A stretch of 64,000 bases of DNA from Bacteroidota bacterium. GTDB taxonomy: Bacteria; Bacteroidota; Ignavibacteria; UBA10030; UBA8401. Below are positions 23,994 to 31,570 of the stretch, piece after piece; the stretch's first letter is position 1; each line of letters opens with the position of its first letter. The notes beneath the pieces were generated by a model that was given only the letters and a program-made list of their open reading frames with translations, made no database searches and was not told the DNA's origin. A program made the position numbers and the translations under genes. The DNA lies in assembly GCA_041658205.1 (NCBI GenBank), contig JBBAAO010000001.1:248001-312000 (forward strand), in the 5' to 3' direction.

Positions 23994-25835
23994 ATGAAGA
24001 AGATGAAGCTCCTATTTCTACTTTGTTTGTTTGTACTGAACATGTACGCGCAGCCGATTACCAGGGAAAAGATCAAAAGTTCAAACGCGTATTATTATGG
24101 TGAATCGACAGCAGAGCAAGAACAAGAAGCAAGTGACCACGCATTAAAGAATCTTGTTCAAAGTATTGCGGTGAATATTTCCAGTCAAATGACCAGAGTT
24201 GTAACGGAAAAGAATGGTAAAATTCAAGACGCCTACGAGGATGTCGTCAACTCCTATTCTAATGCGACGTTAAAAGATGTGAAGTTCTTGAAACAGTCGG
24301 TCAGTGGCGGAATTGAAGTCTTTGCCTATATGGAGAAAAGTGAAGTGTTGAAGATGTTTGAAGAGCGTAAGAAGCTCGTGAGAGACATTTTCGAAAAAGC
24401 ATTGGAACTTGAAGAGGATTTGGATGTAGCGAATGCATTAAAATACTATTTCTTCTCAACCATTCTCATGAATTCTATTCCCGATAAAACTGTGGAATAT
24501 CAGACAAAGAATCTGTTAATCGAAGTTCCGATACGAATCAATTCCCTCATCAATAGTACCAAATTCAAGCTGATTTCAGATAAAAAAATATCAGAGAAAG
24601 AGCGCGAACTACAATTCGAGATCTATACATTCGGGAAACCAATCAGAAAGCTCGATTTTTCATGTTGGGATGGAGTTTCGCAAGTAAATGTTTCAGCAGT
24701 TGACGGTGTCGGGATTTTCCGATTGATTGGTGCGAGCGCTTCCTTCGAGAAGATCGACCTGGCAATCAAGTATATGTATTATGAATCGCGTGAAGAGATC
24801 AAAGAAGTCTCCGAGCTTTGGGGTGTTGTTGTGAAGCCGACATTTAAAAATTCGCAAAATATTACACTTTCCGTTGCTAAACAGACGCAGGAAACGTTGC
24901 CTGCTCCAGTCACACCGATCACCGTAAAGAAAAGCGATGAAAAGTACAGTTTTGAATTGACTGACAAGGACAAATCTCCAAAACTCAAAGAGATCGAACT
25001 GAACATGTTAAAGTTTATGGATCGATTGGAAAAGAAAAGTCCTGATCTCATGAAGAGAGAATATGCCAGCGATTCATTCTTGGCAGAAAAACTTTCTAAT
25101 CTTGTGAAATACAATAATCCGACTCCGATTGATCAAATGATCAAAGCCGATGTAAACAAAACGGCAAATGGATGGGAAGTGCGCAAAATTCGCGTATTGA
25201 CATATTATCCATCGCTGAATCGACAGGCGACGGAGTATTTGATCTTGGACTTTGATGAAAATGGAAATTTTTATGACGTCAACTTTGGTACTGTGGAACA
25301 ATTATATGAGCAGTTTGCCGAACAAGGAACGTACGGAAATGATTGGGGAAATCGTCAAACAATCGTAAAATTTGTTGAAAAATATCGCTCCGCTTTTCTC
25401 ACTCGAAATATGCCGATGCTTGATTCAATGTTTGCAGAAGAAGCAGTGATTATTGTTGGCCGAGAATTGAAAAAGGGGAAAAAGTCAGATAATTATCAAT
25501 ATGCAAAAGTGACGGAAAGTCAGCCGGATATTCAGTATGTGCAGTACACCAAAAAACAATATTTAGCCAATCAGAAAAAAGCATTTCAAAATCAGAAAGA
25601 TATTTTTCTCGGATATTCCACCTTCAAGATCAACAAGAAGAATAATATGCCCGGCACGTACGGTATCAGCATGAAGCAGCAATATACTGCCACATCGTAT
25701 GCTGACGAGGGACATTTATTTTTATTGGTCGATTTCCTGCAAGACCAACCGCAAATTTATGTTCGCTCATGGCAGCCCAAAGAGTGGAGCGATGATGCCA
25801 TTATTAAACTCGCAAATTTTAAACTCAATAAGTGA
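23994..25835 (+). CDS. large exported protein with LPP20-like N-terminal domain
   Basis: A 613-residue protein from the ATG at 23994, which directly starts a signal peptide (KKMKLLFLLCLFVLNMYAQ). The ATG at 23973 adds seven unlikely residues. Residues about 25-125 (YYYGESTAEQEQEASDHALKNLVQSIAVNIS) match the LPP20-like fold found in envelope proteins. The middle region (about 150-300) is helical then beta-rich. The C-terminal half (from about 335) holds an acidic and aromatic domain of unknown type. Probably periplasmic. A strong terminator follows. Confidence 0.65.
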   Translation: MKKMKLLFLLCLFVLNMYAQPITREKIKSSNAYYYGESTAEQEQEASDHALKNLVQSIAVNISSQMTRVVTEKNGKIQDAYEDVVNSYSNATLKDVKFLKQSVSGGIEVFAYMEKSEVLKMFEERKKLVRDIFEKALELEEDLDVANALKYYFFSTILMNSIPDKTVEYQTKNLLIEVPIRINSLINSTKFKLISDKKISEKERELQFEIYTFGKPIRKLDFSCWDGVSQVNVSAVDGVGIFRLIGASASFEKIDLAIKYMYYESREEIKEVSELWGVVVKPTFKNSQNITLSVAKQTQETLPAPVTPITVKKSDEKYSFELTDKDKSPKLKEIELNMLKFMDRLEKKSPDLMKREYASDSFLAEKLSNLVKYNNPTPIDQMIKADVNKTANGWEVRKIRVLTYYPSLNRQATEYLILDFDENGNFYDVNFGTVEQLYEQFAEQGTYGNDWGNRQTIVKFVEKYRSAFLTRNMPMLDSMFAEEAVIIVGRELKKGKKSDNYQYAKVTESQPDIQYVQYTKKQYLANQKKAFQNQKDIFLGYSTFKINKKNNMPGTYGISMKQQYTATSYADEGHLFLLVDFLQDQPQIYVRSWQPKEWSDDAIIKLANFKLNK

Positions 25836-25857
25836 TTTTTTTTTCTTTTTTAATCCT

Positions 25858-25900
25858 GAATCCTCGATCTTTATGGTCGAGGATTCATATTCTTTTTATT
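25858..25900 (+). terminator. intrinsic terminator after LPP20-like gene
   Basis: GAATCCTCGA and TCGAGGATTC form a perfect 10-bp stem around a 9-nt loop (25858-25886), followed by the T-rich ATATTCTTTTTATT. Begins 22 bases after the stop codon of the preceding plus-strand gene. Confidence 0.8.
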
Positions 25901-25960
25901 ATTACTACTCAGCAACGAAATATTCACCTTGCCAGAATGACTGGAGTTACAATGTCTGTT

Positions 25961-25985
25961 ACCCTGAGCGCAGCGAAGGGTCTGA
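25961..25985. repeat. short palindromic intergenic repeat (CCCTGAGCGCAGCGAAGGGT type)
   Basis: The core CCCTGAGCGCAGCGAAGGGT is an imperfect palindrome whose outer arms ACCCT/AGGGT pair. Near-identical sequences are widespread between genes in many unrelated bacteria. Only one copy is visible here. Confidence 0.45.
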
Positions 25986-26032
25986 CGCAATGTGATACCT
26001 TGACCTCTTTCCTTTGAAACGTAATCATTGAA

Positions 26033-26086
26033 TTGACACTCATAAAGATGATGTGTATATTTAAGATAGTTTATACACATTAGGAG
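26033..26086 (+). promoter_or_regulatory. vapBC promoter with overlapping palindromic operator
   Basis: -35 TTGACA (26033-26038), a 17-bp spacer and -10 TATATT (26056-26061). A perfect 9-bp inverted repeat ATGTGTATA (26051-26059) / TATACACAT (26072-26080) overlaps the -10 and start region. AGGAG (26082-26086) precedes the vapB ATG at 26091. This is the expected layout for autorepression by the VapB-VapC complex. Confidence 0.8.
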
Positions 26087-26090
26087 TATT

Positions 26091-26285
26091 ATGCGTACCA
26101 ATATTATCATCGATGACAAATTGATGTCTGCTGCTTTAAAAACTTCCGGACATTCTACTAAAAAAGAGGTGGTTGAAGAAGCACTAAAATTGCTTGTCCA
26201 GCTTAAGAAGCAGAGTCGTCTGAAAACATTGCGTGGTAAGATACGATGGGAAGGAAAACTTGACGAAATGAGGAGCTCGCGGTGA
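26091..26285 (+). CDS. vapB: VapB-type antitoxin
   Basis: A 64-residue protein. The N-terminal RTNIIIDDKLMSAALKTSGHSTKKEVVEEALKLL is the ribbon-helix-helix pattern of VapB (VapB_antitoxin/DUF2191 type). The basic C-terminal tail would wrap the toxin. It overlaps vapC by four bases and carries its own operator upstream. Neutralises VapC and represses the operon (family knowledge). Confidence 0.85.
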   Translation: MRTNIIIDDKLMSAALKTSGHSTKKEVVEEALKLLVQLKKQSRLKTLRGKIRWEGKLDEMRSSR

Positions 26286-26680
26286 TCTTTGTTGATTCGT
26301 CAGTATTGATTGATTATTTCAACAATACCAATACATGGCAGGTTCGACACTTGGACGAAATTTTGGGTGTTGAGATCGTTGTGATAGGAGATTACATACT
26401 TGCCGAAGTATTGCAAGGTTTTCGAAATGATAAAGATTATCATAAAGCTAAATCCATTCTGCAATTATTTCCCTGTTTTGATATTTGCGGTGAAGCAATT
26501 GCTCTGAAAAGTGCGGAAAATTATCGAGCACTCCGAAGAAAAGGATTTACTATTCGCAAAACAATTGACGTTGTTATTGCAACGTTTTGCATGGAACAGA
26601 AGTTTACGCTCTTGCATAATGATAACGATTTTATACCATTTGAAAAGCACCTTGGTTTACAAACGATAAAACAAAACTAA
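26282..26680 (+). CDS. vapC: VapC-type PIN-domain ribonuclease toxin
   Basis: A 132-residue PIN-domain protein with GTG start inside the vapB stop. The acidic catalytic residues are visible: D5 in FVDSSVLIDYF, E41 in ILAEVLQGF, D99 in KTIDVVIATFC and D117/D119 in LLHNDNDF. VapC toxins cleave specific RNAs, usually tRNA or rRNA. Intact and paired with VapB. Confidence 0.88.
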   Translation: MIFVDSSVLIDYFNNTNTWQVRHLDEILGVEIVVIGDYILAEVLQGFRNDKDYHKAKSILQLFPCFDICGEAIALKSAENYRALRRKGFTIRKTIDVVIATFCMEQKFTLLHNDNDFIPFEKHLGLQTIKQN

Positions 26681-26689
26681 CAAATCTTC

Positions 26690-29671
26690 ATGGCAAAAAA
26701 TAAACTTCAAACTGTTAAAAAATCTTCTCAGCTTAACTCAACAAAATCTCCTCTGATCATCAAGGGAGCGCGAGTTCATAATCTGAAGAATATCTCCGTT
26801 GAGATTCCTCGGAATAAACTTGTGGTGATTACTGGAGTGAGCGGTTCCGGAAAATCATCATTGGCATTCGATACGATTTATGCGGAAGGACAACGGCGAT
26901 ACGTAGAGTCTCTTTCAGCATATGCCCGCCAGTTTTTGGAGAGGATGGACAAGCCCGATGTCGATGTGATTCAAGGAATGTCCCCTGCAATTTCTATTGA
27001 ACAACGAACCAATACCCGCAATCCACGCTCGACTGTCGCGACGACAACGGAGATCTATGATTATCTGCGGCTGCTCTATGCTCGCGTCGGTAAAACGATT
27101 TGTCCGAAATGTGGCAGGGAAATAAAGAAGGATTCCGTCCAAAATGTTGTGGATAGAATTGGTCAGCAAAACGAAGGTGAAAAATTCTATGTAATGTTTC
27201 CGATGCACGATCATGAAGATAAATCCGTAACGGAAGAATTAGAGACTCTCAAGAAACGCGGATTTTTCCGTATTGTAATAAAAGGTGAGATGATCGATCT
27301 GAACGATGCTGGTCAAGCTGAAAAAATAAAGGAATTGTTATCTGTTCCAAAACGTTCGGGGAAGAAAAATCTTCAGGTGCTTAAACCAATTGCTCCTGTC
27401 AAAAAAGTCCATGCAGCTTCTCATGATAAAAAAAATATCTTCGTTCTTGTCGATCGATATATTCTTCGAAAGAATGAGATCCAAAGTCAAAATCGTTTAG
27501 CAGATTCCATACAAACAGCATTTGTGGAAGGAGAAGGCTACGCTTCCATCTTGAATCTTGAAACACATGAGCTTATCCCATTCAGTCAGCATTTTGAATG
27601 TCCGGATGATAATATTCGTTTCGAAGAACCCGAGCCGCATCTCTTTGCATTCAATTCTCCAATCGGCGCATGTCCAAAATGCCAGGGATTTGGCCGCTCC
27701 GTGGGGATTGATATGGACCTCGTAGTTCCTGATCATGAGAAGACTTTGAAAGAAGGTGCCGTCATGCCATGGACGACTCCAAAGTTCCAGGAAAATTTGC
27801 GTGACCTTTCGCGGATAGCATATGACGCAGGTGTTCCGATGAATATTCCGTTCAGAAAACTGACCGAACAGCAATTGAATATTGTGATGAACGGATACGG
27901 TAAGGAATTTGACGGTATCAATGGATTCTTTAAGATGGTGGAGAGAAAAGCATATAAGATTCAATATAGAGTATTGCTCAGCAGATATCGCGGCTACACA
28001 ACATGCGACGAATGTCATGGAAGCCGTCTGCGTAAAGAAGCGTTGAATGTAAAGATCGACACCAAACATATCGGTGAAGTTGCAGCTATGAATATTGAAC
28101 GAGCAGATGAGTTCTTTGTGAATCTTAAACTGACTGATTTTGAACTTAGTATAGGAAAAAGAATTCTTGAGGAAATCAGGAAACGGCTTCGGTATCTTGT
28201 TGATGTTGGTGTTGGGTATTTAACGTTAGATCGTTTATCAAATTCACTCTCTGGCGGCGAGTCGCAGAGGATCAATCTCGCAACTTCTATCGGTTCATCT
28301 CTTGTCGGATCGATCTATGTATTGGATGAACCGAGTATTGGTCTTCATCCGCTTGATAATGACCGGCTGATCAATATTCTTAAACGACTTCGTGATGTTG
28401 GAAACACCGTTCTTGTTGTTGAGCATGATGCCGACATGATGAGGGCTGCCGATCAGATTATCGATATCGGTCCGAAAGCAGGCGAGCGTGGCGGAGAAAT
28501 CATGTTCCAGGGGACGTATGATGAAGCGATTGTGAATGAGAAATCATTAACGGGAAAATATCTTTCTGGGAAACTCGAGATACCGGTTCCCAAAACACGG
28601 CGAAAGCTGATCTCTAAGTTGACCGTCACCTCTAAGGTGACGGTCAACTCAAAGGAGACTGTCAGCTTTAATGATTCCATTCAAATTCTTAATGCATTTC
28701 AACACAATCTTCAAAATATTGATGTTGAGATTCCGTTGAAAATGTTTGTATGTGTCACAGGAGTTAGCGGTTCAGGAAAAAGTACGCTTGTGCATGATAT
28801 TATTGGAGAAGGAATTAAAAAACGGTTGAATGGTCATATCGGCCGGTTAAGCGGTGTTCATGAGATCAAAGGATGGGACAAGATTCAACATCTTGAGTTG
28901 GTTGATCAATCACCTATCGGTCGTTCTCCACGTTCAAATCCGGTTACATATATCGGTGTGTTCGACGGAATTCGTGAATTGCTTTCAAAGACCCCCGCAG
29001 CAAAGATGCGGGGTTATCAGCCGGGATTTTTTTCGTTTAATGTACCCGGCGGACGGTGCGATGTATGCGAAGGGGACGGTTTACAAAAAGTAGAGATGCA
29101 ATTCATGGCGGATTTATATCTCACGTGCGAATCATGCAATGGAAAAAGATATAAGAAAGAAGCGTTAGAAGTCCGATGGAACGGCAAGAATGTCGATGAT
29201 ATTCTTGCGTTAACAGTTGAAGATGCTATCGCTTTTTTTAACAAATATGCCGATGGAAAAAAGGTAACACAAAAACTTCAAGTGCTAGATGAAGTCGGAC
29301 TCGGTTATCTTCGTCTTGGCCAGGCAGCGACGACACTCTCCGGTGGAGAAGCACAACGGATCAAACTTGCTACTCATTTAGTAGACAAGAAAGAAGGACA
29401 TACACTCTTTATTTTTGATGAACCGACCACCGGACTTCATTTTGATGACATAACAAAATTACTGAAATGTTTTACTGCTCTCCTGGATGCGGGAAATTCA
29501 TTACTCGTGATAGAACATAATCTGGATGTGATAAAATGTGCAGATTATATCATCGATATGGGGCCGGGTGGAGGTGAAAATGGCGGTAAAGTTGTAGCGC
29601 TTGGTTCGCCCGAAGAACTTGCAAAGATTCCACATTCTTACACCGGTTCATTCTTAAAGAAGATATTATAA
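26690..29671 (+). CDS. uvrA: UvrABC excinuclease subunit A
   Basis: A 993-residue nucleotide-excision-repair protein; a dimeric ABC ATPase that finds DNA damage and loads UvrB. NBD1 Walker A GVSGSGKSSLAFDT (about 48-61), signature LSGGESQR and the QRRYVESLSAYARQFL segment. NBD2 Walker A GVSGSGKSTLVHD and signature LSGGEAQRIKLA. Zinc-finger Cys pairs CPKCG, CPKCQ, CDECHG, CDVCEG and CESCNG. The linker before NBD2 holds an extra KLTVTSKVTVNSKETVS segment encoded by a DNA palindrome (28618-28648). The stop codon's last base is also the first base of a family I repeat. Confidence 0.96.
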   Translation: MAKNKLQTVKKSSQLNSTKSPLIIKGARVHNLKNISVEIPRNKLVVITGVSGSGKSSLAFDTIYAEGQRRYVESLSAYARQFLERMDKPDVDVIQGMSPAISIEQRTNTRNPRSTVATTTEIYDYLRLLYARVGKTICPKCGREIKKDSVQNVVDRIGQQNEGEKFYVMFPMHDHEDKSVTEELETLKKRGFFRIVIKGEMIDLNDAGQAEKIKELLSVPKRSGKKNLQVLKPIAPVKKVHAASHDKKNIFVLVDRYILRKNEIQSQNRLADSIQTAFVEGEGYASILNLETHELIPFSQHFECPDDNIRFEEPEPHLFAFNSPIGACPKCQGFGRSVGIDMDLVVPDHEKTLKEGAVMPWTTPKFQENLRDLSRIAYDAGVPMNIPFRKLTEQQLNIVMNGYGKEFDGINGFFKMVERKAYKIQYRVLLSRYRGYTTCDECHGSRLRKEALNVKIDTKHIGEVAAMNIERADEFFVNLKLTDFELSIGKRILEEIRKRLRYLVDVGVGYLTLDRLSNSLSGGESQRINLATSIGSSLVGSIYVLDEPSIGLHPLDNDRLINILKRLRDVGNTVLVVEHDADMMRAADQIIDIGPKAGERGGEIMFQGTYDEAIVNEKSLTGKYLSGKLEIPVPKTRRKLISKLTVTSKVTVNSKETVSFNDSIQILNAFQHNLQNIDVEIPLKMFVCVTGVSGSGKSTLVHDIIGEGIKKRLNGHIGRLSGVHEIKGWDKIQHLELVDQSPIGRSPRSNPVTYIGVFDGIRELLSKTPAAKMRGYQPGFFSFNVPGGRCDVCEGDGLQKVEMQFMADLYLTCESCNGKRYKKEALEVRWNGKNVDDILALTVEDAIAFFNKYADGKKVTQKLQVLDEVGLGYLRLGQAATTLSGGEAQRIKLATHLVDKKEGHTLFIFDEPTTGLHFDDITKLLKCFTALLDAGNSLLVIEHNLDVIKCADYIIDMGPGGGENGGKVVALGSPEELAKIPHSYTGSFLKKIL
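28618..28648. repeat. perfect palindrome inside uvrA coding sequence
   Basis: GTTGACCGTCACC-TCTAA-GGTGACGGTCAAC: 13-bp perfect arms and a 5-nt loop, in frame, encoding part of the linker between the two ATPase halves. The core TGACCGTCAC recurs after the SLBB export gene (37051-37060). It looks like an inserted palindromic element that keeps the frame, similar in concept to Rickettsia palindromic elements. Confidence 0.7.
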
Positions 29672-29905
29672 CTGATGTAAGCACATCTTTATTAATGAAA
29701 GAATATTTCGTCCCTGACGGGACTTGAAACTTGATTTGCTTGATCTTCTACAAATATCTTGTCCCTACCGGGACAACGGAACAAGCGAATCGGTTCATGA
29801 TTTTTATGGTTTTTAAAAGCGCTATAGGTGCGTAATATTTGAAGTACATTACAATTCCTACATTGAGAGTCCCATTAGGGACGCAAGAAAAAGAATTTTC
29901 AGTTA
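29671..29905 (+). repeat. family I hairpin repeat, copy C (right end lost)
   Basis: Begins ACTGATGTAAGCACATC, a diverged left end whose first A is the last base of the uvrA stop codon. Hairpins: GTCCCTGACGGGAC (29710), GTCCCTACCGGGAC (29761), GCGCTATAGGTGC (29819) and GTCCCATTAGGGAC (29869). The terminal TGCGTAACATCAGT is missing; copy D starts four bases later. Plus orientation, the same as uvrA. Confidence 0.85.
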
Positions 29906-29908
29906 TTA

Positions 29909-30152
29909 ACTGATGTTTAGTGCACCTTTATTAATGAAAGAATATTTCATCCCTGATGGGATTTAAAAACTGATTCACTTAATCTTCTACAAATATCTTG
30001 TCCCTACCGGGACACTGGAACAAGCTAATCGGTTCATTGTTTTTAAAAGCGCCGTAGGCGCGTACTATTTGTAGTCATAGTACGATTTCCAAGCTGAGAG
30101 TCCCTTTAGGGACGAGATAAGAAGAATTTTTCAGGTTTTGCGTAACAACAGT
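29909..30152 (+). repeat. family I hairpin repeat, copy D (tandem with C)
   Basis: Left end ACTGATGTTTAGTGCACC is diverged; right end GCGTAACAACAGT is nearly intact. Hairpins start at 29949 (ATCCCTGATGGGAT), 30000 (GTCCCTACCGGGAC), 30049 (GCGCCGTAGGCGC) and 30100 (GTCCCTTTAGGGAC); spacings 51, 49, 51. The C+D pair as a whole is flanked by TTATAA (29666-29671 and 30152-30157, counting the end A/T). Confidence 0.88.
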
Positions 30153-30161
30153 TATAATTTG

Positions 30162-30216
30162 TAACCTTGTCAAGGTTAGCGCTAATTTTCCAAGCCTTGA
30201 CAAGGTTGACCAGTTT
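30162..30216. repeat. CCTTGACAAGG-type inverted repeats
   Basis: AACCTTGTCAAGGTT and, about 25 bases on, GCCTTGACAAGGTTG: two related near-palindromes that can also pair with each other. This lies between the family I pair and the tRNA promoter. It could end readthrough from uvrA, but no T-tract follows. Nothing else is visible up to 30247. Confidence 0.45.
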
Positions 30217-30247
30217 TCGTTGAAGACTTACCCAATAAACTCTTTTC

Positions 30248-30276
30248 TTGTGACCATTCTGTAATTTTCGTATATT
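30248..30276 (+). promoter_or_regulatory. probable promoter of the tRNA gene
   Basis: TTGTGA (30248-30253), a 17-bp spacer and TATATT (30271-30276), placing initiation about 20 bases before the tRNA. The -10 and spacer are identical to those of the vapBC promoter in this window. Confidence 0.5.
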
Positions 30277-30301
30277 CAACAGATTACAGTGATTTTCTTT
30301 C

Positions 30302-30375
30302 GGGCCCTTAGCTCAGTTGGTTAGAGCAGCTGACTCATAATCAGCGGGTCGCTGGTTCAAGTCCGGCAGGGCCCA
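30302..30375 (+). tRNA. tRNA with CAT anticodon, probably tRNA-Ile2 (lysidine type)
   Basis: A 74-nt cloverleaf. Acceptor stem GGGCCCT/AGGGCCC, D-arm TTAGCTCAGTTGGTTAGAGC, anticodon stem GCTGA/TCAGC around CTCATAA (anticodon CAT), T-arm with GGTTCAAGTCC, discriminator A; CCA is not encoded. The body closely follows the known E. coli ileX sequence pattern (CTTAGCTCAGT, GGTCGCTGGTTCAAGTCC), so I favour isoleucine tRNA reading AUA after lysidine modification over elongator Met. Sequence alone leaves some doubt. Confidence 0.9.
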
Positions 30376-30403
30376 CTTCTTTTATTGACTAGGAAATGAT
30401 ATT

Positions 30404-31570
30404 TTGAACGTTCCATTATTAGACTTAAAACTGCAATATAATAGTCTCAAGCCCGAATTAGATGCTGCGGTTCAAAAAGTTATTGAATCGCAGTATTTTA
30501 TTTTAGGACCTGAAGTCGAAAAGATGGAACAGATGATGAACGCCTACATCGGCAGCTCATTCTCCCTTGGTGTTTCCTCTGGAACAGATGCTCTTCTCCT
30601 TGCGTTAATGGCGATCGATATCAAGCCAGGTGATGAAGTTATCGTCCCGACGTATTCATTCTTTGCTACTGCCGGTGTAGTCTCTCGACTTCACGCCATT
30701 CCCATCTTTGTTGATATTGATCCAATAACATTTAATATCGATCCTCAAAAAATCAGAGTAAAGATTACTAAAAAGACAAAAGCGATTATCCCTGTTCACC
30801 TTTATGGCCAAAGTGCGGATATGGATGTGATCATGTCAATTGCAAAAGAACATAAGCTGTTTGTGATTGAAGATGCTGCGCAAGCTATTGGAGTTCATTA
30901 TAAAGATGGGAACAAGGTTGGTACGATTGGAGACATAGGTTGTTTTTCGTTTTTCCCCAGCAAGAATCTTGGTTGTTTTGGCGACGGCGGATTAGTGACA
31001 ACAAATAATCCTGAACTTGCTGAACGGATGAAATACCTACGTGTGCATGGAATGAATCCAAAGTATTACCATAAATATATTGGTGGAAATTTTCGGATTG
31101 ATGCGTTGCAGGCAGCTGTCTTGTCGGTCAAGTTACCGCATTTGGATGGATGGTCGGCAAAACGTCGTGAGAATGCTAAGTTATATTCAAACCTGTTTCT
31201 AAAGCATGGTTTAGCAGAACGAACCGGCGTGACAGTCTTTGATAAAAAGAATCGAGTATTGCTGCCGGCGTCATTATATCAATCATTTGGCATCCAGAAT
31301 CACCATATTTTTAATCAATACATCATCCGCGTTGAAAAACGAAATGAATTGAGGAAATTTATAACAGAAAAAGGGATAGGGAATGATGTCTATTATCCCG
31401 TCTCTTTTCATGAACAGGAATGTTTCCAATATCTGAAACAAGGGAGTGATTATCCGGTAGCAAATAGTGCTGCAACCAATTCTCTTGCGTTGCCGATCTT
31501 TCCTGAATTACTTCCAGAACAAATTGAATATGTTGTTTCATCGATAGCCGAGTTTTTCGGAAAACAGTAA
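30404..31570 (+). CDS. DegT/DnrJ/EryC1/StrS-family sugar aminotransferase (WbpE-like)
   Basis: A 388-residue PLP enzyme that transaminates a keto-sugar nucleotide. PLP lysine K187 in FFPSKNLGCFGDGG, D157 in VIEDAAQAIG, and the substrate-loop SSGTDALLLAL. TTG start with AGGA ahead; the only nearby ATG (30396) is followed by a stop. Followed directly by a UDP-sugar 6-dehydrogenase and a broken WbpB-like oxidoreductase, which suggests a 3-amino-3-deoxy-uronate (ManNAc3NAcA-type) pathway. First gene of the polysaccharide locus. Confidence 0.88.
   Translation: MNVPLLDLKLQYNSLKPELDAAVQKVIESQYFILGPEVEKMEQMMNAYIGSSFSLGVSSGTDALLLALMAIDIKPGDEVIVPTYSFFATAGVVSRLHAIPIFVDIDPITFNIDPQKIRVKITKKTKAIIPVHLYGQSADMDVIMSIAKEHKLFVIEDAAQAIGVHYKDGNKVGTIGDIGCFSFFPSKNLGCFGDGGLVTTNNPELAERMKYLRVHGMNPKYYHKYIGGNFRIDALQAAVLSVKLPHLDGWSAKRRENAKLYSNLFLKHGLAERTGVTVFDKKNRVLLPASLYQSFGIQNHHIFNQYIIRVEKRNELRKFITEKGIGNDVYYPVSFHEQECFQYLKQGSDYPVANSAATNSLALPIFPELLPEQIEYVVSSIAEFFGKQ

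Noticed and set aside
27497..28069. 190-codon minus-strand frame inside uvrA
   Set aside because: Antisense to conserved UvrA coding sequence; composition fits a shadow frame and there is no known overlapping gene there.
30302..30375. Elongator methionine tRNA as the primary call for the CAT-anticodon tRNA
   Set aside because: The body resembles the ileX-type Ile2 tRNA more closely (CTTAGCTCAGT, GGTCGCTGGTTCAAGTCC); kept as an alternative, not excluded.
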